Made by a program: the position numbers and the translations under genes. 64,000 nucleotides of DNA from Trichosphaerium sp. ATCC 40318 (lineage: Eukaryota; Discosea; Flabellinia; Trichosidae): assembly GCA_038496445.1 (NCBI GenBank), contig JALMLS010000561.1, positions 62,001 to 126,000 on the forward strand, given 5' to 3'. A model generated the notes under the pieces. It was given only the letters and a program-made list of their open reading frames with translations, was not told the origin of the DNA and ran no database searches. Shown here in pieces: positions 1 to 10,990 of this stretch. Positions within the stretch are counted from its first letter, which is position 1; each line of letters begins with the position of its first letter.

Positions 1-30
1 CCCACATTAACGGATGATGAAGTTGTTCAG

Positions 31-191
31 CTCTAAGCTCTGGATTCTTCTCAAGCAACCAAGTGACGTGCTTTGAAGCCTGGAACCAGTTCGTTTACGA
101 GCAACAGAAAAAAAATCCAAAAACAGCTAGATACGCGCTAGTTATGATGTACCTCTTTAATGAGCTCTTTATCAATAACGTTTCGCACTAA
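31..191 (+). CDS. 3' terminal exon of an unidentified gene (partial)
   Basis: An open frame follows a possible acceptor (cag at 28-30) and ends at a TAA at 189-191. It encodes a helical-looking tail of about 53 residues containing TARYALVMMYLFNELF. The pattern of an aromatic, basic residues and then a long hydrophobic helix loosely recalls CTD-interacting domains, but this is too short to assign. The upstream part lies outside the window. It is the least certain coding call on the left edge; a chance frame cannot be excluded. Confidence 0.3.
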
Positions 192-1086
192 AACAACAGT
201 GTGACACTTTAAAAATTAAATCAAGCGCGTAGCGAACCTATAACATAGCCATCTCTTTCAAAACGCTTTGCTATGTCGTCACCTTGCTCTTTATCCATTG
301 TTTGGGTTGTTTTGAACCGTAAACGAATTCGTTTGAGCAAAAAGTCTGACAGTTTCCTTCCATCCCGCACCAGCCAGAGAATGTGATTGCTACTACCATA
401 CTGTGGTCTTAGGTCTTACAGTACAAGACTACGCATATGGGTACTAATCGCGTAGAGCTTTAGAGTGGAGTAGGCTGCACGCGTGGTATGGTTCGTAACC
501 ACGCGTACAGCTGTTTTCCACAGATACAGGGAAATAAATTCCTGAGAAAAGTGAGGAAATGCATCCATTGTTCGTTTGCCTAACAAGTTTCATGAGTTTA
601 AATGCAAAAGACGACACTAAAACTGTTTGTTTCTTTTGTTTTACGACTCAGCGGGAAAATTAACGTCACAAAGGATCGGAGACTCTCACCACAAGAATAT
701 ATGTTTTCCCAACTCATCAGAGTGTTTTTGATAGTAAAAAGGAGTTGTGGGTAGGGTAAAATACGTACATTTGCAAGAAGTGATGCGAGAGTAGTGAGAT
801 TGAGAAATAATGTTGATATGAGCTTAATCACGATTAAGTGCGCAAAAATCTGTTGTTTTGGTGACACATGGCGTCCGCTCACGAGGCTCTGGACCTTGTC
901 TATGTGGAAAACGTCGGTGCGAAGTGAGTGTCAAAAATCCAACATTTTCGTTTGACTAGTTTTGAAGAGAAAGCTCATTGGTATACGTAAGTAACCTTAC
1001 TGCGCGTAGATTCGCTTATTTAACGCGTTATTAGACACGCCTATCGCCAAAAACATTGTCAAAGTATCAATAGCGTCTAAAATATC
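192..1086. other. Non-coding interval, possibly one short exon
   Basis: No convincing gene. An ATG at 868 opens a 19-codon frame running into a consensus-like donor (gtgagt at 924). This could be a non-conserved first exon, but no partner exon was found. The dephospho-CoA kinase downstream has its own natural start. Confidence 0.4.
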
Positions 1087-2000
1087 ATGATTCTCCTTGG
1101 ATTAACGGGAGGCATCGCCTCAGGCAAAAGTACAGTAAACAAAATGTTTGAGTTACCAATGATCGATTTGGACGTCATATCGCGTGAGATATTTGTTCCA
1201 GGACATAGCGCGTACAAACAAACGTTCGTACATAAATTTTTAGCAGTGTTTTAGTTTATTTAAGCCTAAATCGCCTGTAGGGTGGCTGAATTCGGTAAAG
1301 ACATCTTAAATGAGGACGGAACAATTAACCGAAAAAAGCTTGGCGCTATTATCTTTAATGACGCTGCACAACGCAAAAAACTGAACAAAATAACGCATCC
1401 AGCCATTTTTACGTCTATGGTAAAGCAAATATTATGGCATTTCATAATCGGAACGAAAATCCTTCTTATTGATTCACCTCTGTTATTTGAAAGTGGTTTA
1501 TCAAAATGGATGAAGCACACCATTGTGGTTTATGTACCACCAGATCTTCAATTGGAACGGTACCATACCAATCGCACAAGTTGCCTTTTTTTGAAGTGTT
1601 CGAAATTCTATTCAAAAAAAAAATACTTGTAGTCACAACTCCTTGTTCCTCATCTCGTTTTGCATAGACTAATGGGACGTGATAAATCAACATCTGAAGA
1701 AGCACAACAACGTATTAGTTCTCAAATGACGTTAGACAAGAAGAAATCAATGGCAACTTATGTTATCAATAATTCAGGAACACTTGAGGCACGTGATGAG
1801 TTTTTAGGTTTTTTTTTATTTATTTTACCGATGCTTTCAATGTCGATATTGGAATATAACACTTGTTGCAGGAAACAAAAATGCAAGTGAAACGGCTTAA
1901 AGAAAAGTTAAATAACTCTACTGTATTATTGAGTAGGAACAACTTATTAATGCTATGTGCTGTACCATTATTGTACTATGCTTACCAACTTGTAATGTAA
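1087..2000 (+). CDS. coaE: Dephospho-CoA kinase
   Basis: Catalyses the last step of coenzyme A synthesis, ATP-dependent phosphorylation of the ribose 3'-OH of dephospho-CoA. Four exons (1087-1211, 1281-1559, 1668-1788, 1872-2000) give about 217 residues, the usual length for the family. The start is chosen because [16 protein letters not shown] is the family N terminus with its P-loop. Further family motifs are [45 protein letters not shown] and a VINNSGTLE region. The C terminus carries a hydrophobic stretch ([18 protein letters not shown]), as in eukaryotic DCAKD-type proteins, suggesting membrane association. Intron 3 appears to be GC-AG: only a GC donor at 1789 joins exons 3 and 4 in frame, whereas the nearby GT choice gives an early stop. 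Family assignment is secure; the exon edges are inferred. Confidence 0.93.
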
Positions 2001-2611
2001 CTGAATTTTTTTCACATGCTTTGTAAAATGTATTTGATGTCTATTTTGCGTAATGACATGACACGGTAAAACAAACATTGGCTGTTTATCCTAAACACCA
2101 ACGCTGCAATAACACCAACTGCACTTTGTATTGTAGAGCACGGTAGCGGAAGCCTATCGTCTTCGTAATACTTTGCTCCGTTTGTTGAATAAATTAGTTC
2201 CGCAATTCTCTCGCTGGATTACCCACTACGCCAAAATTATACTCCCTAAATGACGTAGAACATTATGTGATATCTGGTATCTGTTTCGCATTTTCCTGAA
2301 AAAATAGTCGCTTTTACTTTCAGCTGTGATTTTCGACCTTGGGACGGTGACCGAATAGATTTTGCTCGCGAATGCGTCCAGTAATAGTTTTATATGTCTA
2401 CGTTGTGCTTATACATCATATATGCGCTATTTTTGTCACGAAGAAAAATACGGATGCCAAAACCTTTGCAATTTTCTTCGCGATTTCTTGCACTTTAATT
2501 CTACACTTTCAATACCGCTCAACGCAATTTTAAAGAACATTTTACTTTATTTTACAGGTTATTATCATATAATTTACTAATTTAAAATGTCTAGAAAAAC
2601 CAATAGGCGCA
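2001..2611. other. Intergenic, no gene seen
   Basis: AT-rich sequence between the kinase and the U2 locus. Short open frames here have no recognisable composition or splice structure. Confidence 0.5.
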
Positions 2612-2720
2612 TGGTATGCGTTGTTGTGTACATTTTAGTTTGCAATGACATTTTTTTTGATCATACCACAATTAAAAATATGTGTTGCATGATAAATCAT
2701 GTTCAAGTGCAGCCAGTAAG
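2612..2720 (+). promoter_or_regulatory. Conserved U2 upstream block (candidate snRNA promoter)
   Basis: These 109 bases directly before U2 recur almost unchanged, inverted, at 4109-4219 in front of the truncated U2 copy. The position fits an snRNA promoter with a proximal sequence element. No TATA box or named element can be identified. The duplication copied promoter and 5' RNA together, so its conservation need not reflect function. Confidence 0.4.
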
Positions 2721-2910
2721 TAACCTTCTCGGCCTTTTGGCTAAGATCAAGTGTAGTATCTGTTCTATTCAGTTTAATCTCTGAATGGGGGACGAATGTC
2801 CCCCACAAGATTAAGCGAATTTTTTCCGGGGGCAGGGGATTGTCGGACTGGCTTGCCTTTCCACCCCTGCAATGATCTGTCAGGCCTTACACTACCCGCC
2901 AGATGAGGTC
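2721..2910 (+). ncRNA. U2 spliceosomal snRNA
   Basis: U2 pairs with the intron branch site. The near-invariant 5' third is present (cttctcggccttttggctaa, then gatcaagtgtagtatctg), including the branch-point recognition element GTAGTA at 2753-2758. Stem IIa is ATTCAG 2767-2772 with CTGAAT 2781-2786. Stem IIb is GGGGGAC 2787-2793, loop GAAT, GTCCCCC 2798-2804. The Sm site is AATTTTTT at 2818-2825. A 3' stem pairs GCAGGGG 2832-2838 with CCCCTGC 2864-2870, followed by a small hairpin (CCTG/CAGG) that may be stem IV. All expected parts occur in order, so this is a functional-looking gene. The 5' end is within 1-2 nt; the 3' end is approximate. Confidence 0.93.
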
Positions 2911-3035
2911 AACCCCTTCTCTAAACAACAAAGAAAAACAATAGCCACCTTCGGAATGGGAAGGCAATCTCTATCTTAGTACCTAAATTTACTGAAAAAA
3001 TTTTATAAGTCGAAAAATTTTGCTAAATTTCGTTG

Positions 3036-3060
3036 ATACTACACCTGATCTTAGCCATAA
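3036..3060 (-). pseudogene. Short U2 snRNA fragment
   Basis: The minus strand reads ggctaagatcaggtgtagta, one substitution away from the U2 branch-recognition region, without the rest of the RNA. It lies between the intact U2 and its inverted copy. It is probably a third, decayed U2 piece. Confidence 0.55.
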
Positions 3061-3339
3061 AATAAATCACTTTTTTTTTCGTTTTCGAAACCTGTCGGAA
3101 GAATACAGAATCAAATTGCTGTTGTGTGTTCTTCTACGTCTAAAAGCTATTAACAACTCATTACTTTTTTTTTCCGTTATCAACATGATTGGACTCGGAA
3201 TATTACGTCACTTACTTACAATACTCAGCTGTCACAAATACCTCGAACTCACTAAAACGTTTTTGAGCTTTAGCGGATAATTGAAACATTAAAAAGCGCT
3301 AAAAAAGAGTTGTACGAGTTGTAAGAGTTTGTAACTAAA

Positions 3340-3660
3340 CTCATTGATTCAAGTGTAAGTTCAAGTGGTAAACTCCACGGCCGTTTCATAGGAAAGGGTC
3401 GGTCAAGCGTGCCAATATCTTTTGTTAGACTAACACCTACGCGTTTTATAGTCCTTTTTAGTAAATAATTGTACACTAGTTAATGTGCATTGCTCTGATA
3501 GAATGAGTTAGATTAAGCGTACCATAAGTACTAGTCTCGAGTGTTCTGGCTGGTGTTCGGTGTACACAATTCTTAATGGTGTAGGGTGCTCTGGGTTAGT
3601 AAGGTGGGATGTTAAATACTTCGCCATAAGGATGTGGTTTATTGCCAGTGCTTTGTTGCA
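3340..3660 (+). repeat. Dispersed repeat, diverged copy C
   Basis: From about 3510 to 3620 the sequence matches the conserved end of the repeat at 17.2-17.4 kb (copy A) and 46.8-46.9 kb (copy B). Shared blocks include tctcgagtgt, ggtgttc, gtgtac, aatgg, gctctg and ggttaNtaagg. Similarity fades upstream. The copy is more diverged than A is from B. No coding capacity is apparent. Confidence 0.6.
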
Positions 3661-4050
3661 TAGTCAACTTTGATAATGTACAAAACTGAGTAAGTATTGC
3701 AATTCTCCGAGTAATAAAACATAAATCTTGCGTCGTGTGCAGTAAATACTGCGTCTAGATAATTTGCGCTCTAGTCTAAACATAAATCACTGTTTTAGAG
3801 TGTACCATTTTCAATGTTCACTCTACCCAAAGCCAGATGTTGTTGCAAGCAATTTGTAGCATGCTGTAATTGTGCAACTCGAGGGAATTACCTTGCAATG
3901 TCTTCACTAAGATGTGGTGCTTTACAAATTCTTCAAAATTGGTGGTTGTACTGTAAGATCGGTCAAATAGAAACTGATAAACAGGAGCAAGTGGTTTTAG
4001 ATTTTTTTTTCTCTCTTGGTTGATCCTTCTATGATGCTTAGCTAAGATCC

Positions 4051-4219
4051 GATTAAACTGAATAGAACAGATACTACACTTGATCTTAGCCAAAAGGCCG
4101 AGAAGGTTACTTACTGGCTGCACTTGAACATGATTTATCATGCAACACATATTTTTAATTGTGGTATGATCAAAAAAAAATGTCATTGCAAACTAAAATG
4201 TACACAACAACGCATACCA
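4051..4219 (-). pseudogene. Inverted, 3'-truncated U2 snRNA copy with its upstream flank
   Basis: The minus strand repeats the intact U2 locus: the upstream block at 4219-4109, then the first ~58 nt of U2 at 4108-4051. It stops after cagtttaatc, inside stem IIa. Stem IIb, the Sm site and the 3' stems are missing, so a functional snRNP is not expected. The copied part is nearly identical to 2612-2780, implying a recent inverted duplication or ongoing gene conversion. Confidence 0.85.
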
Positions 4220-4918
4220 AACAGCACATGTTTTTATTTAAGAAAGTTGGTTCATTAAGAAAACCACAAACTGAATGGGCCGTACAAACCATGTGGCACG
4301 AAAATATTAAGTCTTGGGCAAGCGCCATTATACAACAAATTTCAGATGCTTACAATTTAGCATTGCATTTACTTCCAAGGTAAAATGTACATGTTGTTCT
4401 AAAAGAAGTTTGTTCAACCCTAACCGTGTGGCAATAGTGGGTGGACCTTGTTTATTTCTTGAACGTACAAGGGTTTTTCTGAAAAGTGCAAAAAATAACG
4501 TGGTTTCAGTATTTGTGTAAATAAAGGGTTTGGCTTCTTAAAATGAAACAAAATTACAACGAAAACAAGCTTAGTTTATGAAAACTCTTTTGTTCTTTAT
4601 ACATTAATTACAGTTTATGCAAATATTAAACTCAAGCTATACAATCGCCAATTAATGCAAAAATACTGACGCTGTATGCTTGTCGATTTGCCAAGTTAAG
4701 TAAATTGAATCTTGCACTAAGAAAAAAAGAGTAAGGTATGGAATGTTGTGTGACTTGTATTTCATGTCACGTACTCAATTGTGTATCCACCTCTACTTCT
4801 TGATACTACAATTCTATTAACGCCAGGAAGTGGCGTTGCAAGGTAAAACACATTCTATTAAAACAGTTAGTGGTATTTTTGACAAAACAATTAAAGAAAA
4901 AGTTGAGAAGTCTGTACA
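4220..4918. other. Intergenic, no gene supported
   Basis: A frame at 4183-4383 begins inside the duplicated U2 flank and has protein-like composition after about 4230. No homology or splice support was seen. Confidence 0.4.
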
Positions 4919-5131
4919 TTGAAAATGAGTAAGCCCTGTCTTAAATCCATTGACATCAATCTACCTGACCCGATAACTCGGACATTACTAGAAAAAAGTG
5001 AGAAGAGAGAAACAAGTGTTTTGTTTAAGCGTACTCAAAGAGTGTCACAAATGGAGCCAAAGAATTTCTTTGCCTACCTCCATGAGTTACGCCAGACATT
5101 CTTATGGTTTGAGCGACAGGATCAAATGTAA
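4919..5131 (+). CDS. Small hypothetical ORF
   Basis: A 70-codon uninterrupted frame. It encodes a charged, helix-prone peptide (for example NFFAYLHELRQTFLWFERQD) without signal peptide or membrane segment. It ends only 65 bases before the convergent end of the metallopeptidase gene. It is not recognised. It could be a short gene, a terminal exon of an unseen gene, or chance. Confidence 0.27.
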   Translation: MKMSKPCLKSIDINLPDPITRTLLEKSEKRETSVLFKRTQRVSQMEPKNFFAYLHELRQTFLWFERQDQM

Positions 5132-5195
5132 TTTTGGCATCATTGCCGATGCATGACATAGTCACACTATTCTAAAAATAGTAGTGTTAAACATT

Positions 5196-8015
5196 TCAAA
5201 GAGAAAACCGAAATAGTACCCGACTATTGCCACGACCCAATTGCATACAATCAGTGTAAGAATCTCCCATAGAAAATACACCTGTTGGAAACCCTTGAAG
5301 ACTGAATGGAGAACATGTCGAAACTGCGTTTGTTGGAGGCAGTGTTGTAGTTGGTGGCAGTGTTGTTGGTGATAGTGTTGTTGGAGGATTGGTTGTCATG
5401 GGTGCCATTGTTGTTGGAGGCGGTGTTGTAGGGGGGTCAGTTGTTACTGGAGGTAGTGTAGTTGGAGGCGGTGTTGTAGGGGGATCCGTTGTCATTGGTG
5501 GTAGTGTCGTTGGTGATAGTGTTGTAGGAGGATCCGTTGTCATTGGAGGTAGTGTTGTTGGTGCCAGCGTTGTAGGGGGATCAGTTGTTGCTGGAGGTAG
5601 TGTTGTTGGCGATAGAGTTGTTGGAGGATCCGTTGTCATTGGAGGTAGTGTAGTTGGAGGCGGTGTTGTAGGGGGATCAGTTGTTGCTGGCGGTAGTGTA
5701 GTTGGAGGCAGTGTTGTCGGGGGATCAGTTGTTGCTGGAGGTAGTGTTGTTGGAGGTAGTGTTGTCGGGGGATCAGTTGTTGCTGGAGGTAGTGTTGTTG
5801 GCGATAGAGTTGTTGGAGGATCCGTTGTCATTGGAGGTAGTGTAGTTGGAGGCGGTGATATTGGAGGTAGTGTAGTAGGTGATAGTGTAGTTGGAGGGTC
5901 TGTCGTTGTTACTGGGAAAATATCATCGCATTCTACTGTTGTTGAGCCGTGAACCCAATTAGGGAGGCAGTTTGCAAAGTTATTTGGAGAAACTGCGTAA
6001 ATGTTATCAAACACGTTTTTTTTTTCTGATTGTACCTCTTCTCCATGCAATTGCAGCTCTTAAAAGAATAGGAACACGTTCGCTGTTTGTACCATAGAAA
6101 CCAGCTCTACCAAGATAAGCCACTCTATTTGTCTCCCGAGGACATCCAGTCGACATAAGTGATGCTACAATAGCAAGTCAAAATAGATAGATAAATAATT
6201 ATTGTACCGTCATCTGGTACAATACTTCCTGGAGTACATCCATCTCCACCAAAACCACATCCGTCTATAGACTCAGTATTCTCATATCCAGGTATAGGAA
6301 CATTCAATCCTCCGTAACAATGAGAATGTTCACTGCCAGCGTTATGACCAATCTCGTGAAACATTACTTTCTAATACCGATTAGAGAAAGCTGAGTTTGG
6401 TTGCTTCTTGGGAAAGTACCATTGATCCAGAAGCAAATCTCCATCCAATAGACGAAGAAGTATATCCAGGTGCACAGAATACATTCAGACCAGCCAATCC
6501 TGAAGCTCCATTACTTATATCACTTCCGAAAATAACCATAGTTGACTCTCTTTCAATTGAATTCTTGGCGCTTTAAATAAAAAGTTAGTTTTTGGAACAA
6601 AAGTACTAAACGGGATTAGCATACGGTGTATCCCGGTATTGGTTTTCTAAGGCAGTCAATGCGGTTCCACTGTTACTTGTTATACCATTATACGGATCAG
6701 TGTCTATAAGAAAAAAGTGTGAGAGGCTTTATCAGTGTGATTTTTATGTTTACTTTCGTCTGTGTAATAGAAAACTGAAGCTAGTTTGAGTTTAAGTGCA
6801 AAGTCTCTTTCGAAAACCCAACTTCCCCATGCGTAAGTAGCAGTTACCCAGTCAACAACAAATTGTTCAGACTGACCAGAGTTACGTATTACATCAGATG
6901 TAATATCGACAGAATACTAAGTTGATCGAATAAGTTTAAAGCTTCGAAGTTGTAAAGGCAAAAAAAACATACCCTTGCTGTATAGTATGGCGCATGTAAA
7001 TCTAGGCCTGCATTATACGTGTACTTGAAAAAAGGAGATCCACCTCCTTGACGTTTTTCGTCTTCGGACACTCCATCGTGATAGTGGTCATGTTCATCGA
7101 AAGCACAAGATGTTGCTATTTCAAAAACAACATTAACTTTTTTTGGCGTGTTTAGTTTTCGAGCGTACTTGGTCTTTCGTCTTTAGAAGTACTTTTCTTT
7201 GAACTAAGGTCAGGAAAGAAGAAGTATTCGTTCATATATGCTATAGTGCTTCCCTGGGCATTGGCTGTACCATGTATGATTGTTGCAAACTGACTCTAAA
7301 CAAAAAGTAAATAATTATTAAACGAAAAACACGTGGATTAAAATAAAAGGTAGTACTTCATCATTGTAGCCTCCAAAAACTTGTAAAGTTTCTTTATCTA
7401 CCATTATAAAAGCTGCAGAATTATCTCTATCATTGGAGCTTGCGACATCACCGTAAAAATACCATTTATCTGGATAGTATGCGGGTTAGTACACTTTTGT
7501 TTTTGCGCTAAAAATAGAAACGGTTCAACTCGATTCCACGTGATTTTTCGAAACGACAATTGCTGCGGAATTATCCGTGCAGACTCAAAAATATCGATTT
7601 TCCCTGTAAAGAAGGCTAGCACATACTTGGGAGTGGTTGGAGTTCGTTGTCATTTCTTGTTATTGTTGTTGTTGATAGAAAAGGTGTATCGATTCTAAAT
7701 AGTTCAAACTGTAGAGAACCATCGCTTATTATCCACGTGACTGTATTAGCGCTGTTAATAGTGTCCTGGCATGATGAAGAAATATCAGTAAGGAACTCCG
7801 CCCAAGAGACAGTCATTTGGCGCTTGGCCGTCGACGCCGTAGCACCTACATTGTGGTTACCAAACGAGGTTTAAAGTGGAAAAAACAGCTTGCTAATTTT
7901 TTAATTTGTATGGCGTCAAAGGGATTCGTGGTTGTATGTGTGTGTAATTGCATTTCGTACATGTAAGAATCGACAAAAGAAAACAAAGAGCGATAAGCGT
8001 AGAGATGCTCTTCAT
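5196..8015 (-). CDS. Secreted M11 (gametolysin)-like zinc metallopeptidase with Thr/Pro mucin tail
   Basis: Multi-exon gene. The start at 8015 gives a hydrophobic signal peptide (MKSISTLIALCFLLSILTC). An N-terminal domain follows, then the peptidase with a metzincin zinc site HEIGHNAGSEHSH (about 6310-6360) and a downstream Met-turn-like LMSTGC, with AYLGRAGFYG and ERVPI after it. The zinc motif resembles the gametolysin HEIGHNLGL pattern, hence M11-like. The last exon encodes about eleven 16-residue units of the form TTDPPTTLxPTTLPPx (a 48-bp minisatellite, about 5340-5910), then a short Cys-containing tail. A mucin-like O-glycosylated extracellular stalk is inferred. The gene at 57.9-61.0 kb is a paralogue exon by exon, which supports the exon calls. 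Substrate is unknown; cell-wall or matrix protein is the family expectation. Confidence 0.85.
5340..5910 (-). repeat. 48-bp coding minisatellite (Thr/Pro repeat)
   Basis: Tandem imperfect 48-bp units inside the last exon of the metallopeptidase. They differ mainly by Leu/Pro/Ala and Ala/Met/Val substitutions. The opposite strand stays open as a Val/Gly-rich frame, which is a by-product of the repeat composition. Confidence 0.9.
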
Positions 8016-9106
8016 GTTGATCAGGTTGTTCCACTATGGTTTAATGCAGTTTTGGTCAATAAGTCTGCTTAACTAATCGATTCGTTTATGTGAACTTGTT
8101 TTCGGGTTTCCCCTCGACTGTTCTTTCCTTGTATTGTTCGTAAGAACAAACAATGCACGGTTAATATTTAGGAATTAAGAGGAGCAATGGTATCCTAGTT
8201 CGGAGATACAAAATACTTCCTAAAGAAAAAAGGTAAATAGTCAAACCCGTTTTGTAAAAATGCTCTACAAGTGGTAATGAAAGATATTTACAATGGTACT
8301 TCTATGATGTAAACGCTGTAGGTTTAAAATGATCATTTCACTTTCTTATCGCTATAACCAGCTCTTCTACGCGCTGAGACCCTGAAATACAACTTTTAAA
8401 ACTCCATGTATGAAAATCACGTGATACAAAATTAAAGCAGTTTTAATGGTTCAAGGTACATGTCACCATCAACTAGAACAACTTATCTAGCGTACTAGTT
8501 AAAGAACGCTACTTGTACAACATTGTTCTGTAGTATCAACAGAAGTTCTTCTGGTAATTCACTGGTGGTCAGCGTAAAGGCACATTCTAATGGTGTTTAA
8601 GAAAGTTAAGCCTCGGTCAGGTAGTGTCAATGGAGAAAAAAAAGCTTGTGTTAAGTTGAGAAGAAAGTACAAGATTGAACATTTACAACACTGCTCTTAT
8701 TTACAGCACTAACTGCGCAAAGAAAAGCTTTGATGGAATTCTCGTATTAACTCCGTAATTCAGCGTAGTATGCCGACTCATGCGACTTAACTTTAGAATC
8801 TAAAAACAAGGTAATGCTCTTTAAATATTTGCTGTTTAGTGCCAAGGTTGTGTTGCAAATGCGAAAACAATCATCTTAATGAGTGTATAAGATCATAATC
8901 AAGCTACCAGAGTATCCAAAAAGTGTTGTAATAGATCTTATGGAGGTCTGTCGTTCGAGGGAAAAGACAAAGTAGAAAGAAAATGACGTACGCTGGTATG
9001 TCAAAGTTTATATAAAACTCTTGACTACGATGATGGTATTCCCGTTGATGGTCTGTATCAGAATAGGATAAAACTCATACCCTGATTAGCAAGTGTACAA
9101 TCAAAG
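8016..9106. other. Intergenic, no gene seen
   Basis: About 1.1 kb between the metallopeptidase promoter side and the next frame. It contains a tcacgtga palindrome near 8419 and nothing else recognisable. Confidence 0.5.
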
Positions 9107-9457
9107 ATGGAAAGATTAAAGGATATCACACTGACTTTCTCCAGAGCAAAAAACTCTGAAACAATTACTTTTGAAAATGACGATGGAGCACAAACAACGG
9201 TCCTAATACTAACAAGGTCACTACCAGATCAACACGTACAGGACCTAAAGAATGGTATAAAAGTAGGAGAATTTTATTTTGATCATGGACAACATGAGTT
9301 TGATGATAAAGGCTTGCTTATCAAACAAGCTTTTCACTTTATGGCAGGGAGGAAAAGACGCATTCTCCTTCACGGAACACCTTCAAGCATTTTGTATGAA
9401 GTCAATAATTCAAGTATCTTGTGGAATGCAGTGGTGTTTTTAGGAAGCAGCTACTAG
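9107..9457 (+). CDS. Hypothetical protein, 116 aa
   Basis: Single uninterrupted frame with ATG start and balanced, protein-like composition. Segments such as ITFENDDGAQTTVLILTRSL and KVGEFYFDHGQHEF look like alternating beta strands and charged loops. No signal peptide or membrane segment. Not recognised. It precedes the tRNA pair by about 110 bases on the same strand. It could be a complete small gene or one exon of a larger one. Confidence 0.42.
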   Translation: MERLKDITLTFSRAKNSETITFENDDGAQTTVLILTRSLPDQHVQDLKNGIKVGEFYFDHGQHEFDDKGLLIKQAFHFMAGRKRRILLHGTPSSILYEVNNSSILWNAVVFLGSSY

Positions 9458-9568
9458 CTTTGAGCATAGTGACAAAAGCGGCTTATACTCTTGGCTTAAT
9501 AACATTAATGTCTTTAGACTTTGCACTTAAGGCCCGTCAAGTAGAATGTGATTAACAAATAAACAGAA

Positions 9569-9640
9569 GGAGACTTGGTGTCAATGGTAACATATGAGAA
9601 TGTGGCTCTCGAGTTCCGGGTTCGATTCCCGGAGTCTCCT
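9569..9640 (+). tRNA. tRNA-His (GTG)
   Basis: Cloverleaf folds by eye. Acceptor GGAGACT 9569-9575 pairs with AGTCTCC 9633-9639. The D arm is GTGT/ACAT. The anticodon stem TGAGA/TCTCG holds loop ATGTGGC, with anticodon GTG followed by G37 and C38 as in other His tRNAs. The T arm is CCGGG-TTCGATT-CCCGG. The base before position 1 is A, so the essential G-1 would have to be added after transcription. The discriminator position is T rather than the usual eukaryotic A. No intron. Confidence 0.93.
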
Positions 9641-9651
9641 CTCTTCCCCAC

Positions 9652-9724
9652 GATCCTTTGTTGTAATTGGTTAGCATACTAGGCTCTGAATCTGGTGATC
9701 TCGGTTCAATCCCGAGAAGGATCT
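9652..9724 (+). tRNA. tRNA-Gln (CTG)
   Basis: Starts 11 bases after the tRNA-His gene. Acceptor GATCCTT 9652-9658 pairs with AAGGATC 9717-9723, and the discriminator is T, normal for Gln. The anticodon loop CTCTGAA gives CTG. The T arm is CTCGG-TTCAATC-CCGAG. The internal sequence closely follows eukaryotic Gln tRNAs. It is followed by TTATTTTTT, a good Pol III terminator; the spacer to tRNA-His has no T run, so the two may be co-transcribed. Confidence 0.95.
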
Positions 9725-10108
9725 TATTTTTTGCTTTCAGATTGTATGTTTTAAATGCAGGTAACATCGTATGTGAACAAGAGATTACATTAGAGTTTTT
9801 TTTATTTGGAATAAGACGCAGTGCTGTTGCATCTAATTTGTGTAGTATGTGTTTTACAATTGAATACTACTAATAGATATACGAGTGCACAATAGGGTAT
9901 CACTTGGGAGAACCAATCGTAGAGACTATAACAAAAGGATTGTAGAAAAAAGTGCTAGATTGGGAGGCTAGGTTTACCTTCATCAATTGTACACAAGGAT
10001 GACGGTTTAAAATCTGGCATACATGGCGAGGTGTGGAGGCGCAATTTACTTACATCCAAGTAACGCGACAAGATTTCTATTGACTTGTCGAAGCCATATT
10101 CAAATAAT
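9725..10108. other. Intergenic
   Basis: Pol III terminator at the left edge, then the 5' flank of the PSI-like gene. No other feature seen. Confidence 0.5.
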
Positions 10109-10990
10109 ATGACAAGCATCACAGCTCTTATTTTACTGTTTTGTATCGCCGTAGTAAACGCTGATGTATGCGATGGTCATTTGTCATGCTCCACGTGTAC
10201 ATCAGAGACAAGCCAAACTTGTTATTGGTGTCCGGTTGACCAAAACTGCCAACTAACGGAATCTTGTACAACAGGCAACTCTGTATCTGATTGTACGATT
10301 TATCGAGTTATCACGTGATTATTTTTTGTTTAAAACTCATTTTTTTCAAATAAACCGTATAGGTAGCTGTAGAACAGCAAAAGGCTGTGAGACATGCGTC
10401 ACGATGCCTGGTTCATGCGGATACTGCAGGTACGTTGATCCTTACCTTCTGAGGAAAGTTTTCTGAGAAGGAACACCAAAAAAACGGTTTGTTGAATTTA
10501 GTAAGAGAGTTTTTTGTTAATTACTTCTTTTAGAACTACTGGGATGTGTTCTACAAGTATGGGATATTGTAGGTATAGCGATTGGGCTACTATTAGCCTT
10601 AGATGTAATTGGGATACTCACCTACGTACCATGAAATGAAGTGATTTTTTTTGAGTCTAACTTTTATTTTTTTGACCAGATTACAATGTTTCTCTGACTT
10701 TGGGCATCGTTATGGGTTGTGTTGCATGTGTTCTGTTTATAACTGTTGCATCTATCTTAATTATAAGACACAGAAGGCGCAGAAGCAAAGTTCTTGTTGG
10801 TACGAACAGTTCTTATTTATCAGTTGTCTTACTTTTTTTTCAAAAAGTTCCCATAACAACTTCTCAATACCCTCAATACGGTGCTTATACCCCAAATGTA
10901 TACCAACCACCCCAACCATATGGTGCATCTTACCAACCTGATGAGTATGCCCCAAGGTATAATCATCCTCAGCCGCCGGCTGTACACTAA
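10109..10990 (+). CDS. PSI-like cysteine-rich single-pass membrane protein (copy 1)
   Basis: Five exons (10109-10292, 10363-10429, 10534-10625, 10680-10799, 10848-10990). The start gives a signal peptide (SITALILLFCIAVVNA). The ectodomain has two Cys-rich modules, including CSTCTSETSQTCYWCPVDQN and GCETCVTMPGSCGYC, a spacing like PSI (plexin-semaphorin-integrin) domains. One transmembrane helix (about GIVMGCVACVLFITVASILI) is followed by a basic stop-transfer RHRRRRSK and a Pro/Tyr/Gln-rich cytoplasmic tail (QYPQYGAYTPNVYQPPQPYG). Role inferred as a surface adhesion or scaffold protein. A paralogue lies at 26.2-27.1 kb (-) and a truncated copy at 27.7-28.4 kb (-). Exon boundaries agree between the copies. 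Confidence 0.82.

Noticed and set aside
598-882. 94-codon minus-strand frame
   Set aside because: No splice structure, motif or downstream support; composition resembles AT-rich chance frames.
5389-5952. Long Val/Gly-rich plus-strand frame
   Set aside because: It is the antisense of the Thr/Pro minisatellite in the metallopeptidase; repeat composition keeps the opposite strand open.
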